A stretch of 60,751 nucleotides of DNA, taken from NCBI GenBank assembly GCA_024233975.1, contig JACKOX010000018.1, positions 1 through 60,751 of the forward strand. Reading direction: 5' to 3'. The notes beneath the pieces were generated by a model. It saw nothing but the letters and a program-made list of their open reading frames with translations. It was not told where the DNA came from and ran no database searches. A program made the translations under genes and the position numbers. Below, one piece after another: positions 7,225 to 16,239 of the stretch (position 1 is the stretch's first letter; each line of letters starts with the position of its first letter). Source of the DNA: Rhodanobacteraceae bacterium. GTDB lineage: Bacteria > Pseudomonadota > Gammaproteobacteria > Xanthomonadales > Xanthomonadaceae.

Positions 7225-9651
7225 ATGCGTCGTATCGTTGATCGTGGTCTGGATAGTCGAGTAAATGCCACGCCGTTTGGGCGGAAGGCATGGCCCGGGC
7301 GCTGGCTGGGCGGCATCGCCGCCTGCGCGCTGGTGGTGATCGGAGGCTGGCCTGGCGCGCAGCCCGCGCGGGCCAGCGTGCGCAATCCCGAGGACCTGAT
7401 GATCGTCGACTGCCTGTTGCCGGGGCAGGTACGTAAACTCGGCCGGCAGGCGCAATTCATGAGTGCGCGACGGCCAATCCGCACCACGCAGGCCGACTGC
7501 GAAATCCGCGGCGGCGAATACGTGGCCTTCGACCGCGCCAACTACCAGACCGCGCTCAAGGTGTGGATGGACCAGGCGCTTTCCGGCAATGCCGAGGCGC
7601 AGAACAACGTTGGCGAGATCTTCCAGAAAGGCCTCGGTACCGAACCGGACTACGCCATGGCCGCGCAGTGGTATGAGAAGGCTGCGACGCAAGGTTACAA
7701 GCGTGCACGCATCAATCTCGGCTACCTCTACGAGCAGGGGCTTGGTGTCACCCGCGACCTGCCAAAGGCGCTGAACCTGTATCGCGAGGCGTCTGGTATC
7801 GATGACGAGCTGCTGTTCGCCTCGGCGGTCGAAGTGCAGATGAAGGCCAAGGAAGCCGAAATCAGCAGCCTCAAGGAGTCGGTGGAAAGCGAGCGCGAGA
7901 CCAGCGCTGCCCTGCGTGCCCGCGTCGATGAACTGCAGAAGGATCTCGACACCCGCCAGCGCGCGCTGCGTAGCTCCGAACGCGAACTCGACTCCACCCG
8001 TTCCGAACTCAAGCGCGCGCAGGAAAAGGTGGGCATGGACATGTCCAGCCTTGATGCCAAGCGCAGCGAGCTGTCGCAGATGCAGGCGGATATGGATCGC
8101 CGCAATGCCGAGCTGCGCGAGCAGCAGGCGGAAAGCGAGCGTCGCGCGGCCGAGGCGGAAAAGCGCATGGCCGACCTCAAGGCGCGCGAGTCCGAGCTGC
8201 GCCAGCAGAGCGGCGGCGGCAACGAGGCTGCGCTGAAGCAGATCGCCCAGCAGACCGCGGAACTCAGCAACGCGCTGGTCGATGCGCAGAATCGGGTTGA
8301 CGCCATGCGCGGCCAGCTCAGCAATAACCAGTCACTGCTGGCCGAGCAGCGCCAGCAGTTCGAAGCCGAAATCGCGCGTCTTCAGGCGCAGTCCGAAGGT
8401 CGCCAGCAGGAAGACTGGGCGCTGCTCAAGCTGCTGGAGAACCAGTTGGCCGACAAGCAGAGCCAGGTGCAGCGCCAGCGCGAGCAGATCGCCAGCCTGC
8501 AGCAGCAGATTGGCGTCGGTGATCGCAGCAGCATGATCGCCTCGGTGACGCCGACACTGGAGATCATCGATCCTCCGCTGACCGTCACCCGCGGCGCGCC
8601 GGCCGCCATGCTGATGAGCCCGCCGGGCCGACGACCGCTGGTCGGTCGGGTCAAGGCGCCGACGGGTATTGCCAAGCTGACCATCAATGGCCAGCGCGTC
8701 GACCTCAATGCCTCGGGTGTGTTCCGCACCGAGATCGACGTCGCCGCGGCCGGCACGCAGGTCGAAATTGCCGCCACCGACCCCGCTGGTGCCATCGCCT
8801 CGCTGGACTTCCTGATGATTCCGCAGGCCGACGCCAGCGCCACCGCGGCTACCGTGTCGGTGTCGGACGCACAGCGTTCAATGCCGCGCGGCGCCCGGCT
8901 CGGCAAGTTCCACGCGCTGGTGATCGGCAACGACAGCTACCAGGCTGCCGGCTACCAGCAGCTTTCCAGCGCCGGCAACGACGCCAGTGCGGTCGCGCGC
9001 GTCCTGCGCGAGGACTACGGCTACGACACCAAGCTGCTGCTCAACGTCGGTCGCCTGGAAATGCTCACCGCACTCAATGAGTTGCGCGAGAAACTCGGTG
9101 CCGACGACAACCTGCTGATCTACTACGCCGGTCACGGCGAGATCGATGCCAGCGGGCAGGGCTACTGGGTGCCGGTCGATGCGCAGAAGGGCCGCGACAA
9201 CACCTGGGTATCCAACCAGGCGATCAGCGCCATCCTCGACACGATGAACGCGCGCCACGTCATGGTGGTGGCCGACAGCTGCTATTCCGGCGCGATGACG
9301 CGCTCCTCGGTGCCGACCTTCAACACCGGCGTGATGCCGCAGGACAAATGGGCGAAGTGGGTCAACGATGTCAGCGAAGGGCGTTCACGCACCGCATTGA
9401 CCTCGGGCGGCGTGCAGCCGGTGCCGGATTCCGGCGGTGGACAGCACAGTTACTTCGCCGGCGCTTTCCTGCGCGTCCTGCAGAGCAACAACGGCCTGCT
9501 CGAAGGACAGCGCCTGTTCCGCGAAGTCAGCGCATCACTCGCATTGGCCTCGGTCAACGCACCGATCACCCAGACCCCGGAATACGCCCCCATCCAGTTC
9601 GCCGGCCACGAGTCGGGCGACTTCTTCCTGGTGCCGAAGAAGGCAGGTTGA
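7225..9651 (+). CDS. Exported caspase-like (peptidase C14) protein with Sel1 repeats and coiled coil
   Basis: An 808-residue protein. A hydrophobic segment at about 27-44 followed by QPARA suggests a signal peptide or anchor. Sel1-like repeats lie at about 105-185 (GNAEAQNNVGEIFQKGLG, then ARINLGYLYEQGLG). A long Glu/Gln/Arg-rich coiled coil covers roughly 205-430, then an Ig-like segment around 445-535. A caspase/metacaspase p20-like domain starts near 560 (KFHALVIGNDSY). The catalytic dyad is intact: His637 in YYAGHGE and Cys686 in VVADSCYSG. Known bacterial relatives are cysteine proteases, often in signalling or cell-death modules. Its export would put the protease outside the cytoplasm. 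It sits beside the kinase, phosphatase and autotransporter; a functional link is inference. Confidence 0.88.
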   Translation: MRRIVDRGLDSRVNATPFGRKAWPGRWLGGIAACALVVIGGWPGAQPARASVRNPEDLMIVDCLLPGQVRKLGRQAQFMSARRPIRTTQADCEIRGGEYVAFDRANYQTALKVWMDQALSGNAEAQNNVGEIFQKGLGTEPDYAMAAQWYEKAATQGYKRARINLGYLYEQGLGVTRDLPKALNLYREASGIDDELLFASAVEVQMKAKEAEISSLKESVESERETSAALRARVDELQKDLDTRQRALRSSERELDSTRSELKRAQEKVGMDMSSLDAKRSELSQMQADMDRRNAELREQQAESERRAAEAEKRMADLKARESELRQQSGGGNEAALKQIAQQTAELSNALVDAQNRVDAMRGQLSNNQSLLAEQRQQFEAEIARLQAQSEGRQQEDWALLKLLENQLADKQSQVQRQREQIASLQQQIGVGDRSSMIASVTPTLEIIDPPLTVTRGAPAAMLMSPPGRRPLVGRVKAPTGIAKLTINGQRVDLNASGVFRTEIDVAAAGTQVEIAATDPAGAIASLDFLMIPQADASATAATVSVSDAQRSMPRGARLGKFHALVIGNDSYQAAGYQQLSSAGNDASAVARVLREDYGYDTKLLLNVGRLEMLTALNELREKLGADDNLLIYYAGHGEIDASGQGYWVPVDAQKGRDNTWVSNQAISAILDTMNARHVMVVADSCYSGAMTRSSVPTFNTGVMPQDKWAKWVNDVSEGRSRTALTSGGVQPVPDSGGGQHSYFAGAFLRVLQSNNGLLEGQRLFREVSASLALASVNAPITQTPEYAPIQFAGHESGDFFLVPKKAG

Positions 9652-9671
9652 TTTCAACGACTCCAGAAATG

Positions 9672-9698
9672 AAAAACCCCGCGAATCGCGGGGTTTTT
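9672..9698. terminator. Bidirectional rho-independent terminator
   Basis: A perfect 12-bp inverted repeat AAAAACCCCGCG / CGCGGGGTTTTT (9672-9683 and 9687-9698) with loop AAT. The A and T runs on both sides allow termination on both strands. It can end the caspase-like transcript on + and the tRNA-Leu transcript on -. Confidence 0.9.
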
Positions 9699-9739
9699 CT
9701 TTGCGATCAGGGAGGTCAAGCCTTCCGGATCGCGATGTC

Positions 9740-9824
<85 letters not shown>

Positions 9825-9853
9825 ATAGGTGTTCGCCCGTAGGCGAGCCGCGT

Positions 9854-9882
9854 AATTTACTGGCCGCCCGGTGGGCTGTCAA
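9854..9882 (-). promoter_or_regulatory. Sigma-70 promoter of tRNA-Leu
   Basis: On the minus strand a consensus TTGACA (9882-9877) lies exactly 17 bases before TAAATT (9859-9854). A GC-rich discriminator (ACGCGG) follows, typical of stable-RNA promoters. The predicted start is some 20-25 bases upstream of the tRNA. Confidence 0.8.
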
Positions 9883-9960
9883 CATTGGGCATGTGTGGAA
9901 TGCGGCTGGCGGTTCAGGTTCAGGCTGTCGTCGGCCGGCAGCATCCACTACGATAATCGG

Positions 9961-12420
9961 ATGACCAAACGAAAAAACAGCAAGTCCGGCGGGAAAGCCG
10001 GCAAAGGCGGGCCAAAGGGCGCGCCGAAAGCGAAGACCACACGCCAGAAGCGTTCCCAGCAGCGGGACGCCAAGAAACCACAGCTTCCCGGCTGGTTGCC
10101 CCCGACATTTGGCAATACTGATCGCGACAGCGACCGCAGTGCCGATAGAAAAACGGAGCGCAAGCCGGATCGCAGCACGCGTAGTGGCGCCATCCACGAT
10201 CCGCACGCCGAGCGCGAGGCGCGGCGCTACGACAACCCAATTCCCAGCCGCGAGGCGCTGATCGCCTTTCTCGACCGTGTCGGCCAGCCGCTCAGCGCCG
10301 AACACGTCGCCCGCGAACTGGGACTGACCGCCCCCGACCGTTTCGATGCGCTGACGCGCCGCCTTGGCGCCATGCTGCGCGACGGCCAGCTGCTGGCCAA
10401 CCGTCGCGGCGAATACGCGGTGGCGGAAAAGCTCGATCTGATTCCGGGCACCATCATCGCCAATGCCGATGGCTTTGGATTCCTGAAGCCCGATGCCGGC
10501 GGCGACGATCTGTTCCTGCCGCCCAACGAAATGCGCCAGGTATTGAACGGTGATCGCGTGCTGGCCAGCGTCACCGGCGTGGATCGTCGCGGTCGCCGCG
10601 AGGGCGCGATCGTCGAGGTGCTGGAGCGCAGGGCATCCCGACTGGTGGGACGCTACACCCAGAGCGACGGCGTCGGGCGCGTGATCCCCGATGACCGTCG
10701 CATGCATCAGGATGTCCTGATTCCGCCCGGACAGGCTGACCGCGCTGGCGAAAACCAGATTGTGGTCTGCGAAATCACCTCGCCACCCACGCGGCAGCGA
10801 CCGCCGCTGGGCCGCGTCATCGAGGTGCTCGGTGATCGCCTGACGCCGTCGCTGGCGGTGCAGGTGGCCATCGCCGGCCACGGCATTCCCGACCAGTGGC
10901 CGGAGGATGTGCTGGACCAGGCCAATGCCGTGCCGCTAAAGGTGCAGGAAAGCGATCTTGGCGGTGACCGTCGTGATATCCGCAAGCTGCCACTGGTCAC
11001 CATCGATGGCGAGGACGCGCGCGACTTCGATGACGCCGTGTTCTGCGAGCAGGATGAGAAAGGTTTCCGCCTGATCGTCGCCATTGCCGACGTGTCGCAT
11101 TACGTGCGTCCCGGCACGCCGCTGGACGAGCAGGCGCACCTGCGTGCGACGTCCGTGTATTTCCCCGGTTTCGTGGTACCGATGCTGCCGGAGGTGCTGT
11201 CCAACGGCATCTGCTCGCTGAATCCCGATGTCGACCGCCTGTGCATGGTCTGCGACATGCGTGTGGATTTCGATGGCGAGGTGACGCGTTCGCGCTTCTA
11301 TCGGGCGGTGATGCGCTCGCATGCGCGGCTGACCTACAACCTGGTCTGGGCTGCGGTCGGCGAACAGGACGCGGAGGCGCGCGCGCAGATCGGCTCGCTG
11401 ATGCCGCAGGTCGAGCGCCTGCACCAGCTTTACCAGTTGCTGGCCAAGCAGCGCGAGCGGCGTGGTGCCATCGAGTTCGAAAGCAACGAAGTCAGCTTCC
11501 GCCTCGGGCCGGCTGGCGAAGTGGTGCAGGCCGGCATGACCGTGCGCAACGACGCGCACAAGCTGATCGAAGAGTGCATGATCGCCGCCAACGTGCAGGC
11601 GGCGCGCTTCCTGTCACGCAAGAAGATGCCGGCGCCTTACCGCGTGCACGAAACGCCGCCCGAGCAGAAGTACACCGAGCTGCTGGAGTTCCTGTCCGAG
11701 TTCAAGCTGCGCATGCCGCCGTGGGAAGAGGTGGAGCCTCGCGACTTCACCCAGCTGCTGCGCAAGGTGCGCCAGCGTCCGGATGCGGCGCTGATCGAAT
11801 CCGTGCTGCTGCGCTCGCAGAGCCTGGCGATCTACAGCCCGAACAACACCGGCCACTTCGGCCTGGCGCTGGATGCCTATGCGCACTTCACCTCGCCGAT
11901 CCGCCGTTACGCGGACTTGCTGGTGCATCGCGCCATCGGTCACGCCATTGATGGCGGCAGCCCGTCGGACTACATCTATGACGGGCGCGAGATGACGCAG
12001 TTTGCGCTGGAGTGCTCGGAGCGTTCACGCCGCGCCGAGGAAGCCGAGCGCGAAGTCGATGACCGCTACCGCTGCGCCTGGATGGAGCAGCACGTCGGCG
12101 GCGTATTCGAGGGCGTGATCAGCGGCGTGACCTCGTTCGGTCTGTTCGTCGAACTGATCGAGTCGCGGGTCAATGGCCTCGTGCACGTCACCCAGCTGCC
12201 CGGCGATTACTATCACTTCGACCCAGTGCGCAAGCTGCTGCAGGGCGAGCGCACCGGCAAGATCTATCGCCTCGGTGATCGCGTCCGCGTGCTGGTGCTG
12301 CGTGCCAGCATCGAGGATCGCAAGATCGACTTCCGCCTGGTCGGCGAGGATGCCAACGATGGTGATCGCCGGTTGACCAAAGCCGCGCAGGGCAACCGCA
12401 AGGGCAAGGCGAAGCGATGA
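9961..12420 (+). CDS. rnr: Ribonuclease R (3'-5' exoribonuclease, RNB family)
   Basis: An 819-residue hydrolytic exoribonuclease that degrades structured RNA. I chose the ATG at 9961 (MTKRKNSKSGG); the upstream in-frame extension runs through the tRNA promoter and has no RNase R character. The N-terminus is Lys/Arg-rich, then a winged-helix segment (RVGQPLSAEHVARELGL), cold-shock domains, and the RNB domain. The RNB domain has the magnesium-binding motif IDGEDARDFDDAVFC, later HFTSPIRRYADLLVHR, and a C-terminal S1 domain (FEGVISGVTSFGLFVEL), ending in a basic tail. The stop overlaps the rlmB start by four bases (ATGA), the conserved rnr-rlmB pairing. A GATAAT box at 9952-9957 lies unusually close to the start codon. 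Confidence 0.97.
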   Translation: MTKRKNSKSGGKAGKGGPKGAPKAKTTRQKRSQQRDAKKPQLPGWLPPTFGNTDRDSDRSADRKTERKPDRSTRSGAIHDPHAEREARRYDNPIPSREALIAFLDRVGQPLSAEHVARELGLTAPDRFDALTRRLGAMLRDGQLLANRRGEYAVAEKLDLIPGTIIANADGFGFLKPDAGGDDLFLPPNEMRQVLNGDRVLASVTGVDRRGRREGAIVEVLERRASRLVGRYTQSDGVGRVIPDDRRMHQDVLIPPGQADRAGENQIVVCEITSPPTRQRPPLGRVIEVLGDRLTPSLAVQVAIAGHGIPDQWPEDVLDQANAVPLKVQESDLGGDRRDIRKLPLVTIDGEDARDFDDAVFCEQDEKGFRLIVAIADVSHYVRPGTPLDEQAHLRATSVYFPGFVVPMLPEVLSNGICSLNPDVDRLCMVCDMRVDFDGEVTRSRFYRAVMRSHARLTYNLVWAAVGEQDAEARAQIGSLMPQVERLHQLYQLLAKQRERRGAIEFESNEVSFRLGPAGEVVQAGMTVRNDAHKLIEECMIAANVQAARFLSRKKMPAPYRVHETPPEQKYTELLEFLSEFKLRMPPWEEVEPRDFTQLLRKVRQRPDAALIESVLLRSQSLAIYSPNNTGHFGLALDAYAHFTSPIRRYADLLVHRAIGHAIDGGSPSDYIYDGREMTQFALECSERSRRAEEAEREVDDRYRCAWMEQHVGGVFEGVISGVTSFGLFVELIESRVNGLVHVTQLPGDYYHFDPVRKLLQGERTGKIYRLGDRVRVLVLRASIEDRKIDFRLVGEDANDGDRRLTKAAQGNRKGKAKR

Positions 12421-13151
12421 GCACGCACTGGATCGGTGGCATCAATGCGGTCAGTGCCGCGCTGGAGCACGAGCCGCAGCAGGTGCGCGAAGTGATGGTG
12501 GCCGGTAAGCGCAACGAGCGCGTCGAGCAGATCGTGGCCTTGGCGGAGCAGCATGGCATTGCCGTGCGACATGCGAAGCCCGACGCCCTGCAGCGCATCA
12601 CCGGCCTTGAACGTCATCAGGGCGTGGCCGCGAACTACACGATGCCGCCGCCGCGCGACGAGCGTGAGTTGCCGGAACTGATCGAAGCTGCTGGAAGCGA
12701 CGCATTGCTGCTGGTGCTCGACGGCGTGCAGGATCCACACAACCTTGGCGCCTGCCTGCGCAGCGCAGCCGCAGCCGGCGTCACCGCGCTAATCGTGCCG
12801 CGTGACCGCGCCGTGGGCATGACGCCGACGGTGCGCAAGGTCGCCGCCGGTGCTGCGGATCGCGTGCCGCTGTTTTCCGTCACCAACCTCGCGCGCACGC
12901 TGAAGCAGCTGCAGAAGTCGGGCGTCTGGCTGACCGGCCTTGCCGGCGAAGCCGAGCGCTCTTTCTACGACATCGACCTCAAGGGCCCGGTCGCCTTGGT
13001 GATGGGCGGCGAATCCGACGGTCTGCGTCGCCTCACCGCCGAACACTGCGACCATCTCGCGCGCATCCCGATGGCCGGCGACATCGAGAGCCTCAACGTC
13101 TCCGTCGCTACCGGCATTGCCCTGTTCGAGGCGCGCCGGCAGCGAGGCTGA
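12417..13151 (+). CDS. rlmB: 23S rRNA (guanosine(2251)-2'-O)-methyltransferase
   Basis: A 244-residue SPOUT/TrmH-family methyltransferase. The N-terminal substrate-binding domain starts WIGGINAVSAALEHEP. The SAM-binding knotted domain carries NLGACLRSAAAAGVTALI, the VMGGESDGLRRL loop, and ESLNVSVATGIALFE, which forms the trefoil knot. By family knowledge it methylates the 2'-O of G2251 in the ribosomal P-loop. The start overlaps rnr by four bases, so translation is probably coupled. It converges on rnt with 21 bases between them. Length and order match the gammaproteobacterial norm, with nothing unusual seen. Confidence 0.95.
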   Translation: MSTHWIGGINAVSAALEHEPQQVREVMVAGKRNERVEQIVALAEQHGIAVRHAKPDALQRITGLERHQGVAANYTMPPPRDERELPELIEAAGSDALLLVLDGVQDPHNLGACLRSAAAAGVTALIVPRDRAVGMTPTVRKVAAGAADRVPLFSVTNLARTLKQLQKSGVWLTGLAGEAERSFYDIDLKGPVALVMGGESDGLRRLTAEHCDHLARIPMAGDIESLNVSVATGIALFEARRQRG

Positions 13152-13172
13152 TCAAGCTCTGCCTGATCGCCG

Positions 13173-13856
13173 TCAGCTGCTTGCGGTGTAGAGCCCACCG
13201 TCCTGCCACTGGTTGTGGATGTGGCAGAACAGCTCGGCGGTGCGTTCAGTGTCGTACACGGCGGAATGCGCTTCGTTGCCATCCCATTCGATGCCCGCGG
13301 CCGTCACTGAACGACTCAATACGGTCTGTCCGAATGCCAGTGCCGACAGCGTCACGGTGTCCAGCGTGCTGAACGGATGGAACGGATTGCGCTTGTGCGC
13401 GGTGCGGGTGACGGCGGCGTTGAGGAAGCTGAGATCGAAGGCCGCGTTGTGGCCGACCAGAATGGCGCGCTGGCAGCCGCTGGCGCGCAGTGCCTGTCGC
13501 ACATGTCGGAAGATGAAGTTCAACGCCTCGCGTTCTGGCAGCGCATTGCGGAACGGGTGATCGACCACGATGCCGGTGATTTCCAGTGCCTTCGGGTTGA
13601 TGTTGGCGCCTTCGAATGGCGCGACATGCGTGCTCGCCAGTTCGCCGGGGCTCAGCCGGCCCCAGCTGTCCATCACGATGGGTTGCGCCGCGATTTCCAG
13701 CAGCGCATCGGTATTGTGGTTGAAACCGCCGGTTTCCACGTCGACCACCACCGGCAGGAAGCCGCGGAACCGGCGGCTGATGGCGGTCGGGTCACTGCTG
13801 GTGTCGCTGGTCGCGTCACCGCCATCGCTGGCGGTGTTGGCATCGATATCGGGCAT
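13173..13856 (-). CDS. rnt: Ribonuclease T
   Basis: A 227-residue DEDDh exoribonuclease that trims tRNA and other stable RNA 3' ends. The acidic residues are visible in order: VVVDVETGGFN (motif I), GHNAAFDLSFL (motif II), and EAHSAVYDTERTAELF with the catalytic His and last Asp (motif III). The sequence HKRNPFHPFSTLDTVTLSALA is typical of RNase T and separates it from DnaQ. About 25 extra Asp/Ser/Thr-rich residues precede the conserved domain. A later start is possible, but no good internal ATG precedes the domain. It is convergent with rlmB and a single-gene unit. Confidence 0.94.
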   Translation of the reverse strand: MPDIDANTASDGGDATSDTSSDPTAISRRFRGFLPVVVDVETGGFNHNTDALLEIAAQPIVMDSWGRLSPGELASTHVAPFEGANINPKALEITGIVVDHPFRNALPEREALNFIFRHVRQALRASGCQRAILVGHNAAFDLSFLNAAVTRTAHKRNPFHPFSTLDTVTLSALAFGQTVLSRSVTAAGIEWDGNEAHSAVYDTERTAELFCHIHNQWQDGGLYTASS

Positions 13857-13920
13857 GGCGCGAGGATAGCATTGCAGCTGATCGCGCCTGTCGCCATTTC
13901 AGCGTCGAAACAGCACCGTA

Positions 13921-14571
13921 TCAGCGCTGCACCAGTCGCGTCGCCAGCAGGATCATGACGCCGATGCCGATCAGCCAGAGGCCGAAGGTTGGGATCAGCA
14001 GGGCGAAGGGCAGGCCGAAGATCAGGCCGGCCAGGCCCCAGGCGTAGGGATCGGCCCAGGGCTTCACCTCGTCCGGATCCAGGCGGGAGGTGATAAGTGC
14101 GTCGAGGCTCAGCTTGCCGGCGCCGCGGAAGATCAGTGGCAGCAGCATGACCACGAAGATCAGGCCGAGCTTGTAGTTGCCGAAACCGTTGTTGGTGATG
14201 GCGTAGCCCTTGGCGAGGTCTGACAGCATGTGCCATTCCATCGGCAGGTGGACGGCGGCAACGGCGACGGCGGTGACGATCATCAGGCTGAACGCAGCAA
14301 AGCGCGTGCACAGGCCCAGCAGCAGGGCGAAGGCGAACAGCAGCTCGGCCCAGGTCGCCATGGTCCAGCTGATGCTGGCCGGGATCACATTGAACGGAAA
14401 CGGGAAGTCGCCCTGGATGTCGGCGAACCAGTTCTCGCCGTTGAGCTTCTCACGCCCGGATTCGAAGAACTCCCAGAACAGCAGCAGTCGCAGGAACAGC
14501 GGCGCCAGCCATTGGCCAAGGCCTTCCAGACGCGCCACCAGCGAGCGCCAAAGTTCGATCAGACGATGCAT
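13921..14571 (-). CDS. hvfD: DoxX-family membrane protein, HvfD-type partner
   Basis: A 216-residue integral membrane protein with about five hydrophobic segments, including LFLRLLLFWEFFESG near the N-terminus, WAELLFAFALLLGLC, FAAFSLMIVTAVAVAAV and a C-terminal WLIGIGVMILLATRLV. ESGREKLNGENWF and GNYKLGLIFVVMLLPLIFRGAGKLSLD match the DoxX family. It is the last gene of a four-gene minus-strand operon, 16 bases after the DUF2063 gene. By analogy with HvfABCD operons it sits in the inner membrane beside the modified peptide, perhaps as a redox or electron partner. Its exact role in these clusters is not settled. Confidence 0.85.
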   Translation of the reverse strand: MHRLIELWRSLVARLEGLGQWLAPLFLRLLLFWEFFESGREKLNGENWFADIQGDFPFPFNVIPASISWTMATWAELLFAFALLLGLCTRFAAFSLMIVTAVAVAAVHLPMEWHMLSDLAKGYAITNNGFGNYKLGLIFVVMLLPLIFRGAGKLSLDALITSRLDPDEVKPWADPYAWGLAGLIFGLPFALLIPTFGLWLIGIGVMILLATRLVQR

Positions 14572-14587
14572 TGGGGTTTTTCCAGTT

Positions 14588-15346
14588 TCAGGATGGGATG
14601 CGCTGTGTCCCGAGGATCACGTCGCGCTCGCGAAGCTGTCGCAGCATGGCGGCACCTTCGTTGATGAAAGCGTCGGGGTCGGCGCCGGAGGGTACGAGGC
14701 TCGACAGCAGTTCGCGCCCGCTGGTTTCGTCGTTGTCGGCTAGCGCCTGCAGCAGCTGGTAGACGCCGTCGTTGATTTCCTTGAAGCGCACCTGCTCACC
14801 GGCATCGCGCACCACCAGCAGGAAGGTCGGCGCTGGCGGCGCTTCCTGCGGCTGTGCGTCGCGCCCGATTCGATGTACCGCGTAGCGGTAGGCCAGCGGC
14901 CAGGCATGTGGCGACATCACCGGAATGCTTTCGAGCAGATCGCCGTCGGCATCAATGGCATTGGCGTCGATCACGCTGTCGTCGAGGCTCAGTGCCAGCT
15001 CGACCCATTCGTAGTGGGCCAGCTCCAGCAGGAAGTCCGGATCGTCGCGGCCCTGGTCGCGTCGCCACTCGAGGTAGCGCAGGAATTCCTTGGCGACCTC
15101 GGGGAACAGCGGCGTCTGGCAGCGGTGTTCGCGGTAGAAGTCCCGCGCCAGCTCGCGCCACGCCGGGTCGTCGAAAAGGCTGCGGATCACCGGAAAGTTG
15201 GCGCTCAGCAGGCCTTCGATGTTGTTGAAGAACAGTTCGCGGTAGACCGCCAGACGGCGATCCTCGATGCCTTCCGGTGCGCGGTTGTTGCGCGGATCAC
15301 GCAGGTGCCCGGCGAACACGGCCTGCTGTTGGCTCAAGCTCTCCAT
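14588..15346 (-). CDS. hvfC: DUF2063-family protein, HvfC-type partner of the MNIO enzyme
   Basis: A 252-residue soluble protein. The N-terminal half has the DUF2063 signature: QQQAVFAGHLRDP, RLAVYRELFFNNIEGLLS, NFPVIRSLF and LARDFYREHRCQTPLFPEV. The C-terminal half (LAYRYAVHRI...TFLLVVRDAG...FKEINDGVYQLLQALAD) resembles the winged-helix-like peptide-binding region of HvfC/BufC proteins. In characterised clusters this partner binds the precursor leader and forms a complex with the DUF692 enzyme. It starts two bases after the hvfB stop, which suggests translational coupling and stoichiometric expression. Assignment rests on the family pattern and the gene order. Confidence 0.87.
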   Translation of the reverse strand: MESLSQQQAVFAGHLRDPRNNRAPEGIEDRRLAVYRELFFNNIEGLLSANFPVIRSLFDDPAWRELARDFYREHRCQTPLFPEVAKEFLRYLEWRRDQGRDDPDFLLELAHYEWVELALSLDDSVIDANAIDADGDLLESIPVMSPHAWPLAYRYAVHRIGRDAQPQEAPPAPTFLLVVRDAGEQVRFKEINDGVYQLLQALADNDETSGRELLSSLVPSGADPDAFINEGAAMLRQLRERDVILGTQRIPS

Positions 15347-15348
15347 GT

Positions 15349-16224
15349 TCAGGCCGTGGCCTGCTGGCGACGCGCAGTCATCGATTCGGCGTCGCTGTCG
15401 ACATGGCGCGCCTGGACGGCACGGATCTGCGCCAACTCATCGAACAGTTCTGCCATCGGCGGGAAGTTGAAGTCGCGTTCCAGCAGCGTTGGTTTCACGC
15501 CGCAGTGCGCGTAGGCCAGGTCGAGCAGGCGCCACACCGGGTCGATCACCGCGGCGCCATGGGTATCAACCTTGAGGTCGTCGGCCTCGTCATAGTGGCC
15601 GGCGATGTGGATGTAGCGCACGCGCTGTGCGGGCAGGGCGTGCAGGAATGCATCCGCGTCGTAGCGGTGGTTGATGCTGTTGACGTAGATGTTGTTGACG
15701 TCGAGCAGGAGATCGCAGTCGGCGCGTTCCAGCACGGCGTTGATGAAGTCGATTTCTGCCATCGCCTGGTAGGGTGCGGCGTAGTAGCTGACGTTTTCCA
15801 CGGCAATGCGCCGCTCCAGCACGTCCTGCACGCGGCGGATTCGCGCGCTGACGTGTTCGACGGCTTCGTCGGTGAACGGGATTGGCATCAGGTCGTAAAG
15901 ATGGCCGCCGTCGCTGCAATAGCTCAGGTGCTCGCTGTAGATCGGCACGCGATGCTGGTCGAGGAAGCGGCGGATGCGTTGCAGGAACGGTTCGTCCAGC
16001 GGATCGCTGCTGCCCAGCGACAGCGACAGGCCATGGCAGACCAGTGGATGGCGCTCGCTCAGTTCGGCGAGCTGGCGGCCAAAGCGGCCACCGACGCCGA
16101 TCCAGTTTTCCGGCGCGCATTCGAGGAAGTCGAATGCGCCGGCATCGGCGTCCTGCAGCGGACCCAGCTGGGCCCGCCGCAGGCCGAGTCCGGCAGTGCG
16201 ATCAGTGAGTGGAAAGCGCTGCAC
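15349..16224 (-). CDS. hvfB: DUF692 multinuclear non-heme iron oxidative enzyme (MNIO), HvfB type
   Basis: A TIM-barrel peptide-modifying enzyme of 291 residues. Candidate iron ligands appear in family order: VCHGLSLSLG, YSEHLSYCS, AVENVSYY, LLLDVNNIYVNSINH, IHIAGHYDE with DTHG, and TLLERDFNFPP. Related enzymes convert cysteines of a partner peptide into copper-binding oxazolone/thioamide or other heterocycles. The start is ambiguous. A TTG abuts the hvfA stop at 16239, but the GTG at 16224 has a GGAG nine bases ahead, so I prefer it. The gene follows the precursor immediately and precedes hvfC by two bases. All putative metal-binding residues seem intact. Confidence 0.88.
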   Translation of the reverse strand: MQRFPLTDRTAGLGLRRAQLGPLQDADAGAFDFLECAPENWIGVGGRFGRQLAELSERHPLVCHGLSLSLGSSDPLDEPFLQRIRRFLDQHRVPIYSEHLSYCSDGGHLYDLMPIPFTDEAVEHVSARIRRVQDVLERRIAVENVSYYAAPYQAMAEIDFINAVLERADCDLLLDVNNIYVNSINHRYDADAFLHALPAQRVRYIHIAGHYDEADDLKVDTHGAAVIDPVWRLLDLAYAHCGVKPTLLERDFNFPPMAELFDELAQIRAVQARHVDSDAESMTARRQQATA

Positions 16225-16239
16225 GGCTCGTGACTCCAA

